This document shows positions 1 to 11,288 of a DNA stretch of 64,000 bases, one piece after another. Position 1 is the stretch's first letter. Every line of letters begins with the position of its first letter. The notes beneath the pieces were generated by a model, which did not search any database, was not told where the DNA came from, and worked only from the letters and a program-made list of their open reading frames with translations. The translations under genes and the position numbers were made by a program. The stretch is from Casimicrobiaceae bacterium (lineage in GTDB: Bacteria > Pseudomonadota > Gammaproteobacteria > Burkholderiales > Casimicrobiaceae): assembly GCA_026646885.1 (NCBI GenBank), contig JAPKHK010000006.1:62001-126000 (forward strand), in the 5' to 3' direction.

Positions 1-763
1 CAGCTCCCGCCGCGGGCTCGGCGCGCCAGACTTTGCAAGGCTCGCCACGCAGACGAGTGACCGCGCCAGGCCCGGGGTCCAGCGCCCTGATCTTGCGATC
101 GAGCGCTTGGGCGGAATCAGTCCAGTCGATCCGACAGTCGGCCGCGCCCAGTTTCGCCGCGTAGCTGGCTCCTGTCGCGGCCTGAGCTATTCTGGGCAGC
201 GGCTCGGAATGGGATTCTCGCTCGAGCGCCATGACTATGAGTTTGGCCCCCAGCGCCGCCAACTTGTCGTGCAGACTTCCCCCCGTCTCGCGCGGCGCTA
301 TAGCGACGCTTTCGCGCATGAGCACCGGGCCAGTATCCAGTCCTTCATCCATCTGCATGATCGAGACCCCAGTCTCGGCATCCCCCTCGAGCAGGGCCCG
401 CTGCAGTGGCGCCGCACCACGCCAGCGCGGCAGCAAAGACGCGTGGATGTTGAGGCAGCCGCGACGAGGCCAGGCCAGGATTTCCCGGGGCAGAATCAAC
501 CCATAGGCGGCCACCACCAAGTGCTCGACCGGGTAGCGCAGAAGTTCAGCCTGGACCGCGGGGTCCTTCAGGCTTGCCGGCTGCATCACCGTGATGCCGG
601 CTGCTACTGCCGCCGACTTCACCGCGCTTGGGGTCAACCGCATGCCCCGCCCCGCCGGCCGATCCGGTTGGGTGAGGACGACGGGGATGTCGAACTGCGC
701 CGCTCGCAAGGCTTCGAGCGCCTGCGCCGCGAACGGCGGCGTTCCGGCGAACGCGACGCGCAT
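1..763 (-). CDS. fmt: Methionyl-tRNA formyltransferase, 3' end missing
   Basis: Transfers a formyl group from 10-formyl-THF to Met-tRNA(fMet) for translation initiation. The reverse strand reads [20 protein letters not shown] from an ATG at 763-761, followed by the hallmark NIHASLLPRWRGAAPL segment (about residues 107-122) and MDEGLDTGPVL, which carry the catalytic Asn, His and Asp of the family. About 254 codons are present; the C-terminal tRNA-binding domain runs off the window edge. The ATG overlaps the stop of def by one base (TGATG), so def-fmt is translationally coupled as in most bacteria. Confidence 0.96.
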   Translation of the reverse strand, partial: MRVAFAGTPPFAAQALEALRAAQFDIPVVLTQPDRPAGRGMRLTPSAVKSAAVAAGITVMQPASLKDPAVQAELLRYPVEHLVVAAYGLILPREILAWPRRGCLNIHASLLPRWRGAAPLQRALLEGDAETGVSIMQMDEGLDTGPVLMRESVAIAPRETGGSLHDKLAALGAKLIVMALERESHSEPLPRIAQAATGASYAAKLGAADCRIDWTDSAQALDRKIRALDPGPGAVTRLRGEPCKVWRAEPAAGA

Positions 764-1266
764 CAGCCGGCAAGCCGCTGGCGCTTGCGCAGGCGTGCCT
801 GCAGTCGGGCCTGCTTCAGGGCCGACAGATATTCGACAAAGACTCGCCCTTGCAGATGATCGAGTTCGTGCTGAATGCAGACCGCGAGGAGCCCCTCCGC
901 GCTCCGTTCAAAGGGCTTGCCCTGGGCATCGAGTGCCCGGACGGTGACGCACGTCGACCGCCGAACCTTCTCGTAGTACCCAGGGACCGAGAGGCAACCT
1001 TCTTCGCATTCAGTCTCCCCTTCACGGTAGGTGATTTCCGGGTTGATGAGCACCAACAAATCGTCCTTGGTTTCGCTACTGTCGATCACCACGACCCGCT
1101 TATGCACGTCCACCTGCGTCGCGGCAAGACCAATTCCCGGCGCCGCGTACATGGTTTCCGTCATGTCTCGCACCAATTTTCTGATCTCATCGTTTACCAC
1201 CGGAACCGGAGACGCAACTTTATGCAGCCTCGGGTCGGGATATTCGAGAATCTTGAGAATTGCCAT
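763..1266 (-). CDS. def: Peptide deformylase
   Basis: Removes the N-formyl group from nascent proteins. The 167-residue protein has all three metal-site motifs: GIGLAATQ (44-51), EGCLSVPG (89-96, Cys91 as metal ligand) and QHELDH (132-137, His133 and His137 as ligands, Glu134 as catalyst). Length is normal for a type I enzyme. It is the first gene of the leftward def-fmt operon and lies divergent from the LysM gene. Confidence 0.98.
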   Translation of the reverse strand: MAILKILEYPDPRLHKVASPVPVVNDEIRKLVRDMTETMYAAPGIGLAATQVDVHKRVVVIDSSETKDDLLVLINPEITYREGETECEEGCLSVPGYYEKVRRSTCVTVRALDAQGKPFERSAEGLLAVCIQHELDHLQGRVFVEYLSALKQARLQARLRKRQRLAG

Positions 1267-1383
1267 ATTTACTTGCCAAATGAATAATATGAATGCAGAA
1301 TCTCAAGCAATTCCTGATCTCCAGGTCCAGGCTGCCATCGATCTGGCTGATATGACCAGCCCCCATCGACGTAAGAGGCTCCT

Positions 1384-2475
1384 ATGGAAAGAAAGTTTAG
1401 CACACCGCTTAGTTTGCTCGCTGCCGCCGGCATGGCTTGCTTCCTGGCGCTTTCCCCCGCTCGCGCAGATGAAATACCGCTGGCCGATGAGGCACCCGAC
1501 CATTACGTGGTTCAAAAGGGCGACACGCTTTGGGCGATCTCCAAACGCTTCTTGAAGGATCCATGGCGCTGGCCAGAGATCTGGGGCATGAACAAGGATC
1601 AAATCAAGAACCCACATCTCATTTACCCCGGCAACATGGTCATTCTTGAGCGTGGCCCGGATGGCCCTCGGCTGCGGCTGGCCCAGGGCACCGCAGCCGT
1701 TCCGGCCGGCAGCGATGGCCGCCCGACGCTCAAGCTCTCACCCCAGGCGCGCGCAACGCCGATTGACCGCGGGGCGATACCGAGCATTCCTCCTCGCGAT
1801 CTCGAGCCTTTCCTGACCCGGCCCTTAGTCATTGCCCCTGGAGCCCTCGAAACCGCACCCAAGATCATCGGGGGTTCAGAGCGGCGCGTCGCCCTCACCG
1901 TGGGCAACACCGCGTACGCTTCCGGGATCCAGGAATCCATGGGTGAAGCCTGGTTGATCTACCGGCCCGGCCGCGCCCTCACGAGCCCGGGCAAAGAAGA
2001 GGTCCTCGGCTACGAGGCGATTTACCTAGGCGATGCGCGCGCCGTTGCTTTCGGAGAGGCCACCACGCTGAAGATCGTGAACGCCAAGGAAGAGATTCAA
2101 GTCGGCGATCGGCTGGTCCCGGCGCAAAAAGACGTCGTGATCAGTTACGCCCCGCACGCCCCGAGCTTCCCTGTCGAAGGCAACATCATAGGGCTGACCG
2201 GGGCGGTGGCTGAGGCAGGTACCGGGACGGTTGTCGCGCTCGATCGAGGTGAAAACGCGGCGCTTGAGATCGGGCATGTCCTCGGGGTATACCGGCCTGG
2301 CCTCAAGATTGACACCAAGAAGAGCTGGTTTGACTACAAGGCCAAGCCTTTGGTCGCACCGGACGAGCGGGTGGGACTGGCGTTCGTCTTCCGCGTTTTC
2401 GACAAAGTGGCTTACGCACTGCTCATGGACGTCCAGCGCCCGGTATTCATGGGCGACGCCATTCGCAACCCCTGA
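1384..2475 (+). CDS. LysM-domain envelope protein
   Basis: A 363-residue secreted protein. Residues 1-29 form a signal peptide (charged start, hydrophobic core, ending near SPARADE). One LysM domain lies at about 40-90 (YVVQKGDTLWAISKRFLKDP...YPGNMVIL), which binds peptidoglycan glycan chains. The rest is a beta-rich region without a motif I recognise. This gene commonly sits between def and dprA in betaproteobacteria. The ATG at 1384 is preceded by AAGAGG. Binding to the cell wall is known for the family; the exact role here is unknown. Confidence 0.9.
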   Translation: MERKFSTPLSLLAAAGMACFLALSPARADEIPLADEAPDHYVVQKGDTLWAISKRFLKDPWRWPEIWGMNKDQIKNPHLIYPGNMVILERGPDGPRLRLAQGTAAVPAGSDGRPTLKLSPQARATPIDRGAIPSIPPRDLEPFLTRPLVIAPGALETAPKIIGGSERRVALTVGNTAYASGIQESMGEAWLIYRPGRALTSPGKEEVLGYEAIYLGDARAVAFGEATTLKIVNAKEEIQVGDRLVPAQKDVVISYAPHAPSFPVEGNIIGLTGAVAEAGTGTVVALDRGENAALEIGHVLGVYRPGLKIDTKKSWFDYKAKPLVAPDERVGLAFVFRVFDKVAYALLMDVQRPVFMGDAIRNP

Positions 2476-2496
2476 CGCGAGCACGCTACCCCGCCG

Positions 2497-3591
2497 ATGC
2501 CTAGCTCGCGTCTCGCGGCTTGGGCCCGGTTGTCACTGCTTCCGGGCCTGGGACCGCGCAACGTCCACGCGCTGCTCCAGGCGTTAGGGTCACCTGAGGC
2601 TGTCCATGACGCCTCGATCGCTAGCCTGGCTCCCCTCGTGGGAGAAACACTCGCCCGCATGATCGGCCAAGGGCCCGATCCGCAGCGGCTCGACGCGCTT
2701 CTGGGCTGGATCGAGGCGCCTGGGCATCACTTTCTCTGCTGGGAGGACCCCGCCTATCCCCAGGCCCTACTGCAGATCGCCGATCCGCCACCTTGCTTGT
2801 ATTACCTCGGCCGCCTGGAGCTTTTGCAGGCGCCCGCCTTGGCCATCGTCGGCAGCCGAAATGCCAGCGCGCCGGGCCAAGAGAATGCTTTGGCCTTTGC
2901 CAAGGCGCTCTCTCAGGCGGGGTTGACGATCGTAAGCGGGTTGGCTCAAGGAATCGATACCGCCGCCCACCAAGGTGGCCTGGAAGGGGAGGGTTCCAGC
3001 ATTGCCGTCATCGGCACCGGCATCGACCGAGTCTATCCAGCGAAGAACCGCGCGCTTGCCCACCGCCTGGCCGAGCACGGTGGCATGCTTTCCGAATTCC
3101 CCTTGGGCACGCCACCACAGCGGGGACACTTCCCGCGCCGCAACCGCCTGATCAGTGGCTTGACGCGGGGCTGTTTGGTGATCGAAGCCACGCTCAGCAG
3201 CGGCTCGCTCATTACCGCGCGCTTCGCGCTGGAGCAAGGCCGGGAGGTTTTTGCTGTGCCCGGTTCGATCCATTCTCCCTTTTCGAAAGGCCCTCATCGC
3301 CTGATTCGAGAGGGGGCCAAGCTCGCCGAAACCGCACAGGATGTGCTCGAGGAGCTGGAACTTGCCGGCTCCACCCCCCTGGAGCCCGCCAAAACTGCGG
3401 CGAGCCCTTCGCCAGACCGCGAGATGCAGGGACTGCTTGATGCTTTGGGATTCGATCCCGGGACCCTCGACCAGATCGCGGACCGCACGGGCTTGCCGAT
3501 CGAGCACCTGGCGGCAGTCTTGCTCGATCTGGAGTTGGCTGGCTGGGTGCAGGCCCTTCCCGGTGGGCGTTTTGTGCAGCGCGCTCGCTAG
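2497..3591 (+). CDS. dprA: DNA-processing protein DprA
   Basis: Loads RecA on incoming single-stranded DNA during natural transformation. The Rossmann-like core is visible: AIVGSRNASAPG (116-127) and SGLAQGIDTAAHQG (147-160), followed by the GRE-VFAVPGS and G-N-LI type segments. The last 65 residues resemble the winged-helix DprA C-terminal domain (FDPGTLDQIADRTGLPIEHL). At 364 residues it is of normal length. It starts 21 nt after the LysM gene and is probably co-transcribed. No other competence gene is in the window. Confidence 0.96.
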   Translation: MPSSRLAAWARLSLLPGLGPRNVHALLQALGSPEAVHDASIASLAPLVGETLARMIGQGPDPQRLDALLGWIEAPGHHFLCWEDPAYPQALLQIADPPPCLYYLGRLELLQAPALAIVGSRNASAPGQENALAFAKALSQAGLTIVSGLAQGIDTAAHQGGLEGEGSSIAVIGTGIDRVYPAKNRALAHRLAEHGGMLSEFPLGTPPQRGHFPRRNRLISGLTRGCLVIEATLSSGSLITARFALEQGREVFAVPGSIHSPFSKGPHRLIREGAKLAETAQDVLEELELAGSTPLEPAKTAASPSPDREMQGLLDALGFDPGTLDQIADRTGLPIEHLAAVLLDLELAGWVQALPGGRFVQRAR

Positions 3592-3703
3592 GGCGCCCCG
3601 GCGGGCGTACGATTCCCCAACGAATCATTCGCTTAGCGCGCATGCGCGAGTCCTGCTGGGGCACGCCTTGAGGCATCGAGCGCCCAGCTCCGTTAGAGTT
3701 TGC

Positions 3704-3732
3704 TTGTCAGCAGGGGGGGAAGTTCTTATCAT
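3704..3732 (+). promoter_or_regulatory. Putative sigma70 promoter for topB
   Basis: TTGTCA (3704-3709), a 17-nt spacer containing a G7 tract, and TATCAT (3727-3732). It lies 36 nt before the chosen topB ATG. The 177-nt gap from dprA to topB holds nothing else; the smg gene often found here in relatives is absent. Confidence 0.5.
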
Positions 3733-3768
3733 CTGGCCTCACTTTTGCAGCCCTCCCTGCCCGCGCCC

Positions 3769-6264
3769 ATGGCCAAAGCCTTGATCATCGCCGAGAAACC
3801 TTCCGTCGCTGCGGATATATCCCGCGCCCTGGGGGGCTTCACCAAGCACGATGACTTCTATGAGAGCGAGCGCTATGTGCTGTCTTCGGCCATCGGCCAC
3901 TTGGTCGAAATCGGCATGCCCGAGGATCAAGAAGTCAAGCGCGGCAAGTGGACGTTCAATCACCTGCCAGCCATCCCGACCCATTTCGAGCTCAAGCCGA
4001 TAGAAAAGACCGAGGCGCGGCTCAAGCTGCTTGGCAGACTCATCAAGCGCAAAGACGTTGAAACGATCATCAACGCCTGTGACGCGGGGCGCGAGGGGGA
4101 GCTGATCTTTCGGTATATCGTGCAATTCACCAAGGCGGCCAAACCGATCGAACGACTCTGGCTGCAGTCGATGACCCCGGCGGCAATCCGCGACGGTTTT
4201 TCCAACCTGAAGACGGACGCCGCGTTGCGCCCTCTGGCCGACGCTGCGGTGTGTAGGTCCGAATCCGATTGGCTGGTTGGCATCAACGGCACCCGCGCCA
4301 TGACTGCTTTCAACTCCAAGAGCGGCGGGTTTCAGCTCACCACGGTCGGACGGGTGCAGACGCCCACTCTTGCCATTCTGGTAGAGCGCGAGGAGAAAAT
4401 TCGCAAGTTCGTCGCCCGGCCCTATTGGGAAGTCCTCGGCACTTTCGAAGCCGCGGCGGGGCAATATGCTGGCCGCTGGATCGACGAGAGCTTCCGCAAG
4501 TCCGATGGCGAACCGGACGGGCGCCCCGAGCGGCTCTGGGACGAGGCCAAGGCGCACGAGATCGTTGCCAAATGCCAGGGCCAGCAGGGTGAGGTCAGCG
4601 AGGAATCCAAGCCTTCCACTCAAGCGCCGCCTTTGCTGTACGACCTGACTAGCCTGCAGCGGGAAGCGAATGGCCGCTTCGGCTTCTCCGCCAAGACTAC
4701 GCTTGGCCTGGCCCAGGCTCTCTATGAAAAGCACAAGGTTCTCACCTATCCCCGCACCGACGCGCGAGCGCTACCGGAGGATTATCTTGGCACCGTGCAA
4801 GAAACCCTTGGCGTGCTCGGAGAAAGCAACGCCTACGGGGGTTTCGCGCGAGAAATTCTTAAGAAGAAGTGGGTAAAGCCCAACAAGCGAATATTCGACA
4901 ACTCCAAGATCTCCGACCACTTCGCCATCATTCCGACGCTGCAGGCACCCAAACATCTGAACGAGATCGAGGCCAAACTCTACGATCTGGTGGTCAAGCG
5001 CTTCCTCGCCGTCTTCTACCCAACTGCGGAATTCCTGGTCACGACGCGCATCACCCGCGTGGTTGGCGAGCCATTCAAGACCGAGGGAAAGGTTCTGGTG
5101 AACCCCGGCTGGCTCGCCGTCTATGGCCGTGAACTACCCACCGAAGAAACGGCGAGCCTGGTGCCCGTCGCGCCCGGCGAGCGTGTTCTCGCCGATGAGG
5201 TTGCTGCGCTGGCAAACCAGACCCGTCCCCCGGCGCGCCTTTCTGAAGCCACGTTGCTTTCTGCGATGGAAGGTGCAGGCAAGCTCATCGAAGACGAAGA
5301 GCTGCGTGCGGCGATGAGCGCCAAGGGGCTGGGCACGCCAGCGACCCGCGCGGCCATCATCGAAGGCCTCATTTCCGAGAAATACGTCTTGCGCGATGGC
5401 AAGGAGCTGCGACCGACAGCCAAGGCGTTTTCCCTGCTCACTTTGTTGCATGGTCTGGGTGTACCCGAGCTTTTTTCGCCCGAACTGACTGCGGACTGGG
5501 AATACAAGCTAGCCCGCATGGAACGCGGCGAGCTTTCGCGTACGGAATTCATGGCGGAAATCGTGACCATGACTCAGCACATCGTCGCCCAAGCAAAGAA
5601 CCACGAAAGCGATACCATCCCGGGCGACTATGCCACGCTCAAGGCGCGCTGTCCCAAATGCGGCGGAGAAATCAAAGAGAATTACAAGAAATTCCAGTGC
5701 CAGTCCTGCGACTTCTTCCTCTGGAAAATATTGGCCGGCCGGCTGCTCGCTGTCGAAGAAGTCGAGCGGCTTCTGACCGACCGGGCCCTGCCGCCGCTTG
5801 AGGGTTTTCGCAGCCGCCTCGGGCGCGCCTTTACCGCCGCCCTCAAGCTCAATACAGATCACGCAATTGAATTTGACTTCGGCAACGACAGTGCGAGCGA
5901 CTCTGCTGACGAGGCGCCCGATTTCAGTGAACAGCAATCATTGGGAGCCTGCCCGCAGTGTGGCGGTGCGGTCTTTGAACATGGCGCGGCTTATATTTGC
6001 GAAAAGGCAATCGGCCCAAAGAAGACATGCTCATTTCGCTCCGGGCGCGTCATCCTGCAACGGGCGATCGAGCGCAAGGAGATGCAGACGCTTCTCGCCG
6101 AGGGCCGTACGCCCCTGCTGCACAAGTTCGTTTCCAAGAAAGGGCGCCCATTTTCTGCGTTCTTAGTGCGTCAAGCTGACGGCAAGATCGGTTTCGAGTT
6201 TGAAAAGCGCGCCGCCGAGGTACCCAAAGCCGGTGCCAAAGCGCGCAAGAGCGCCCGCCCTTAG
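3769..6264 (+). CDS. topB: DNA topoisomerase III, long form with C-terminal zinc ribbons
   Basis: Type IA topoisomerase that decatenates and relaxes DNA through a 5'-phosphotyrosine link. The 831-residue protein starts MAKALIIAEKPSVAADIS (Toprim domain, Glu at 9), has DAGREGELIFRY from about 105 and the active-site segment TYPRTDARALPEDY with Tyr at about 327. The C-terminal part has zinc-ribbon cysteines at about 628 (CPKCGGE...CQSC) and 728 (CPQCGGA...C...C), then a terminal topoisomerase-associated domain. An upstream in-frame extension (from 3700) is possible, but ATG 3769 matches the family start exactly. E. coli TopB is about 650 residues, so this is the extended type. Confidence 0.95.
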   Translation: MAKALIIAEKPSVAADISRALGGFTKHDDFYESERYVLSSAIGHLVEIGMPEDQEVKRGKWTFNHLPAIPTHFELKPIEKTEARLKLLGRLIKRKDVETIINACDAGREGELIFRYIVQFTKAAKPIERLWLQSMTPAAIRDGFSNLKTDAALRPLADAAVCRSESDWLVGINGTRAMTAFNSKSGGFQLTTVGRVQTPTLAILVEREEKIRKFVARPYWEVLGTFEAAAGQYAGRWIDESFRKSDGEPDGRPERLWDEAKAHEIVAKCQGQQGEVSEESKPSTQAPPLLYDLTSLQREANGRFGFSAKTTLGLAQALYEKHKVLTYPRTDARALPEDYLGTVQETLGVLGESNAYGGFAREILKKKWVKPNKRIFDNSKISDHFAIIPTLQAPKHLNEIEAKLYDLVVKRFLAVFYPTAEFLVTTRITRVVGEPFKTEGKVLVNPGWLAVYGRELPTEETASLVPVAPGERVLADEVAALANQTRPPARLSEATLLSAMEGAGKLIEDEELRAAMSAKGLGTPATRAAIIEGLISEKYVLRDGKELRPTAKAFSLLTLLHGLGVPELFSPELTADWEYKLARMERGELSRTEFMAEIVTMTQHIVAQAKNHESDTIPGDYATLKARCPKCGGEIKENYKKFQCQSCDFFLWKILAGRLLAVEEVERLLTDRALPPLEGFRSRLGRAFTAALKLNTDHAIEFDFGNDSASDSADEAPDFSEQQSLGACPQCGGAVFEHGAAYICEKAIGPKKTCSFRSGRVILQRAIERKEMQTLLAEGRTPLLHKFVSKKGRPFSAFLVRQADGKIGFEFEKRAAEVPKAGAKARKSARP

Positions 6265-6268
6265 ATCT

Positions 6269-7444
6269 TCAGACGCGCGCAAGTCGCTCCAGAGCTTGCT
6301 GTAGTGTCGTATCCTGCTTGGCGAAGCACAAGCGGACGATCTTTCGATCAATCCCGTCGGCATGGAATACGGACAGCGGAATGCTCGCAACGCCGTGTTC
6401 TCGCGTGAGCCAGCGGGCAAACTCCTGATCGGGCAGATCACTGACGCGGTCGTATCGAGCTAGCAAGAAGTAGCTTCCTTGCGACTTCAAGGGTACAAAG
6501 CGCGTGCAGGCTAGACCCTCGTGCAGCAAGTCGCGCTTCTTCTGAAAGAACCCGGCCAAGCCCTCGTAGTGCTCTGGTCGCTCGAGTACTTGCGCGAGCG
6601 CGTGCTGCAAGGGAGCGGTCACACAGAAAACGTTGAACTGATGCACGCGCCTGAACTCCCGCATCAAGTCTCGTGGGCCGACGATGTAGCCTATCTTCCA
6701 GCCGGTCGCATGGAAAGTCTTGCCGAAAGAGCCCACGATCAAACTGCGCGGGGCGAGTGCCGCCGAACGCGCGAGGCTCTGGTGGTTTGCGCCGTCGTAC
6801 ACCATGTGCTCGTAGACTTCGTCCGAAAGCAGCACTATGTTGCTTTGGCGCACAACCGATTCGAGGGCGATTAGATCTTCTGGAGCAAAGACGCTAGTAC
6901 CCGGGTTGTTGGGCGAATTGAGAACGATCATGCGTGTGCGTGGGCTGATCGCCTGGCGCAAGCTCGGCCAGTCAATGGCGTATCTCGGAAAGCGCAGCTG
7001 TTGCCGCACCACGGTGGCTCCCTGCAGGCGAATGGCCGGCGCGTAGCTGTCATAAGCCGGCTCGAAGACGATCACTTCGTCTCCGGGTTGCACCAGCGCC
7101 GCGATCGCCGTGTAGAGGGCCTGGGTGGCACCCGCGGTGATCGTAATCTCCTCGCCGGGATCGTAGCGCCTCGCGTACAACCGCTCGTACTTGCTGGCCA
7201 ACGCCTCGCGCAGCACCGGCAGCCCTGCCATCGGAGCATACTGGTTGTGCCCTCCCCGCAGCGCCGCTTCGGCGAACGCGACCAGTTCTTCACTGATGGG
7301 GTAATCCGGAAAGCCTTGCGAAAGATTGATCGCCCCGTGCTGCTGGGCAAGCGCAGACATCACAGTGAAGATAGTCGTCCCTACGTCCGGCAGCTTGCTG
7401 TGGACGGTGAGACCCTTGTCGAGCGCCAAATACTCGGTTCCCAC
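6269..7444 (-). CDS. PLP-dependent aminotransferase class I/II, methionine-aminotransferase type
   Basis: Fold-type I aminotransferase of 391 residues. Visible: NLSQGFPDYP (substrate loop), NQYAPMAGLP, NSPNNPGTSVF, DEVYEHMVYDG and the PLP lysine in GSFGKTFHATGWKIGY. The SQGFPD and FGKTFHATGWK signatures match the YbdL/methionine aminotransferase and kynurenine aminotransferase-like group. It starts with GTG at 7444, 14 nt after gyrB, with GGAG about 8 nt upstream; a TTG a few codons later is an alternative. It is convergent with topB (4-nt gap). Substrate is inferred from family resemblance only. Confidence 0.85.
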   Translation of the reverse strand: MGTEYLALDKGLTVHSKLPDVGTTIFTVMSALAQQHGAINLSQGFPDYPISEELVAFAEAALRGGHNQYAPMAGLPVLREALASKYERLYARRYDPGEEITITAGATQALYTAIAALVQPGDEVIVFEPAYDSYAPAIRLQGATVVRQQLRFPRYAIDWPSLRQAISPRTRMIVLNSPNNPGTSVFAPEDLIALESVVRQSNIVLLSDEVYEHMVYDGANHQSLARSAALAPRSLIVGSFGKTFHATGWKIGYIVGPRDLMREFRRVHQFNVFCVTAPLQHALAQVLERPEHYEGLAGFFQKKRDLLHEGLACTRFVPLKSQGSYFLLARYDRVSDLPDQEFARWLTREHGVASIPLSVFHADGIDRKIVRLCFAKQDTTLQQALERLARV

Positions 7445-7458
7445 GGCGCGCTCCGGCG

Positions 7459-9882
<2,424 letters not shown>

Positions 9883-9944
9883 TCAAAAAAAGATGGGGCG
9901 GCGGTCATTGTTACGCCGCAAAACTATTCTATGGTCGATCGACA

Positions 9945-11048
9945 TCAGATACGCATTGGCATGACCACGTACTTGTAGTCGCTGCGCTCCGGTATGGTAA
10001 TGAGTGCGCTACTTCCAGAATCCCCGAAGGACAAGGTTATTTCCGTAGCGTCAAGGTGCGTGAGAACATCCTGGAGATAGGTGATATTGAAACCGACGTC
10101 GAGCTCGGTGCCTTGATAGTTAACTTCGATCTCTTCCTCGGCTTCTTCCTGCTCGGCATTGGTGCAAATGATCCGCAGCGACCCTGGTGCCAAAACCAAG
10201 CGCACACCTCGATACTTCTCATTCGCGAGAATCGAGGCGCGCTGCAGCGTCTGCAGAAATACGACGCGATTGAGTACTACGTGTCGCGTATACCCCACGG
10301 GGATCACGCGATTATAGTCGGGAAACTTTCCGTCGATGACTTTGCTCACCACTTCGATGTCATTGAAGCGCAAGCGAACTTGATTGGCGAGAATGTCGAG
10401 AGTCACTGGGGCTTCGGTATCTTCAAGAAGCTTGGAGAGTTCCTGCACGGTTTTGCGAGGAATGATCACTTCTTGGCGTTCATAACTCGCGTCTAATTCG
10501 GTGGCGGCGTAGCTCAACCGGTGACCGTCCGTGGCCACGGCGACGAGGCTTTTCCCCTCGATCACGAGCAGGAGGCCGTTGAGATAATAGCGCACGTCCT
10601 GCTGCGCCATGGCGAACTCCACCAACTGCAGGAGCCTCCGTACGGTCTTCTGTGCGAACGCGAGGCTCTGCTTGCGGTCTGTACTGGTTTCAATGCGTGG
10701 AAAACTCGACGCCGGCAGCGTCTGTAGATGGTAACGGCTGCGACCCGCTTTGATGTTGAGTTTGGCGTCAGTGGCCTCGATCCGCAGCACGGCGTCCTCG
10801 GGCAATGCGCGCAGCAAGTCCTGGAACTTCCTTGCGGCCACTGTTACCCCCTGCGGAGCTTCCCCCTCCAAGGGCGTCTTGGCGGTGATCTGGATTTCTA
10901 GATCGGTGGCGGTAAAGGAAAGAATCCCTGCCTGTTGTTCAACCAGCACATTCGAGAGGACGGGAAGCGTCTGGCGACGTTCGACAATGCCCGAGACCGC
11001 AGAAAGTGGTTTGAGCAAGGCGTCTCTGGGTACTGAATTTAATAGCAT
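9945..11048 (-). CDS. dnaN: DNA polymerase III beta sliding clamp
   Basis: Ring-shaped processivity clamp for replicative polymerase. 367 residues, normal length, with the three-domain repeat structure and the family ending YKYVVMPMRI. The start MLLNSVPRDALLKPLSAVSGIVERRQTLPVLSNV is typical. It follows dnaA after 240 nt of non-coding DNA that may hold the origin. Confidence 0.99.
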   Translation of the reverse strand: MLLNSVPRDALLKPLSAVSGIVERRQTLPVLSNVLVEQQAGILSFTATDLEIQITAKTPLEGEAPQGVTVAARKFQDLLRALPEDAVLRIEATDAKLNIKAGRSRYHLQTLPASSFPRIETSTDRKQSLAFAQKTVRRLLQLVEFAMAQQDVRYYLNGLLLVIEGKSLVAVATDGHRLSYAATELDASYERQEVIIPRKTVQELSKLLEDTEAPVTLDILANQVRLRFNDIEVVSKVIDGKFPDYNRVIPVGYTRHVVLNRVVFLQTLQRASILANEKYRGVRLVLAPGSLRIICTNAEQEEAEEEIEVNYQGTELDVGFNITYLQDVLTHLDATEITLSFGDSGSSALITIPERSDYKYVVMPMRI

Positions 11049-11288
11049 GATTCAAACCCTAAGGCTAATAATGAAGGAAGGAGCAAGCGGTGCAAAAGGG
11101 AGTTTTGTGTATTTGCACCAGTGCGTTGAGCTGGGGACAGGCCTGGGTATCACGGCGGAATATTTTGAGTACAGCTTGTGCATAAGTTGATGTTGCTGCC
11201 CTGGAAGCGCGGAAACCCACAGATTATAGCCCGGTTGTTCCATGCCGTGTCCTATGGGCTTGGGTATGGTAGGGAGGAGCCCTAACGC
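11049..11288. other. oriC: Candidate chromosomal origin (oriC) region between dnaA and dnaN
   Basis: This 240-nt gap is visibly more AT-rich than the genes around it. It carries one perfect DnaA box, TTATGCACA on the minus strand (11177-11185), and a weaker one with an intact TNCACA core (AAATACACA on the minus strand, 11106-11114). The flanking genes and the strand switch between dnaA and rpmH put the origin in this neighbourhood. The box count is low for an oriC, so the assignment is tentative. A 63-codon reading frame across it looks spurious. Confidence 0.4.
11177..11185 (-). promoter_or_regulatory. DnaA box
   Basis: TTATGCACA read on the minus strand, a full match to TTATNCACA. It lies between dnaA and dnaN and could act in origin function or in DnaA control of dnaN. 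Confidence 0.6.

Noticed and set aside
107-947. Plus-strand frames over fmt and def
   Set aside because: fmt and def are clear on the minus strand; these frames are shadows.
3240-3280. GGTTCGATCC resembling a tRNA T-loop
   Set aside because: Inside dprA, with no acceptor stem, D-arm or anticodon arm around it.
11052-11243. 63-codon minus-strand frame in the dnaA-dnaN gap
   Set aside because: No family resemblance, and it covers the DnaA box and the AT-rich gap, which argue for a regulatory region instead.
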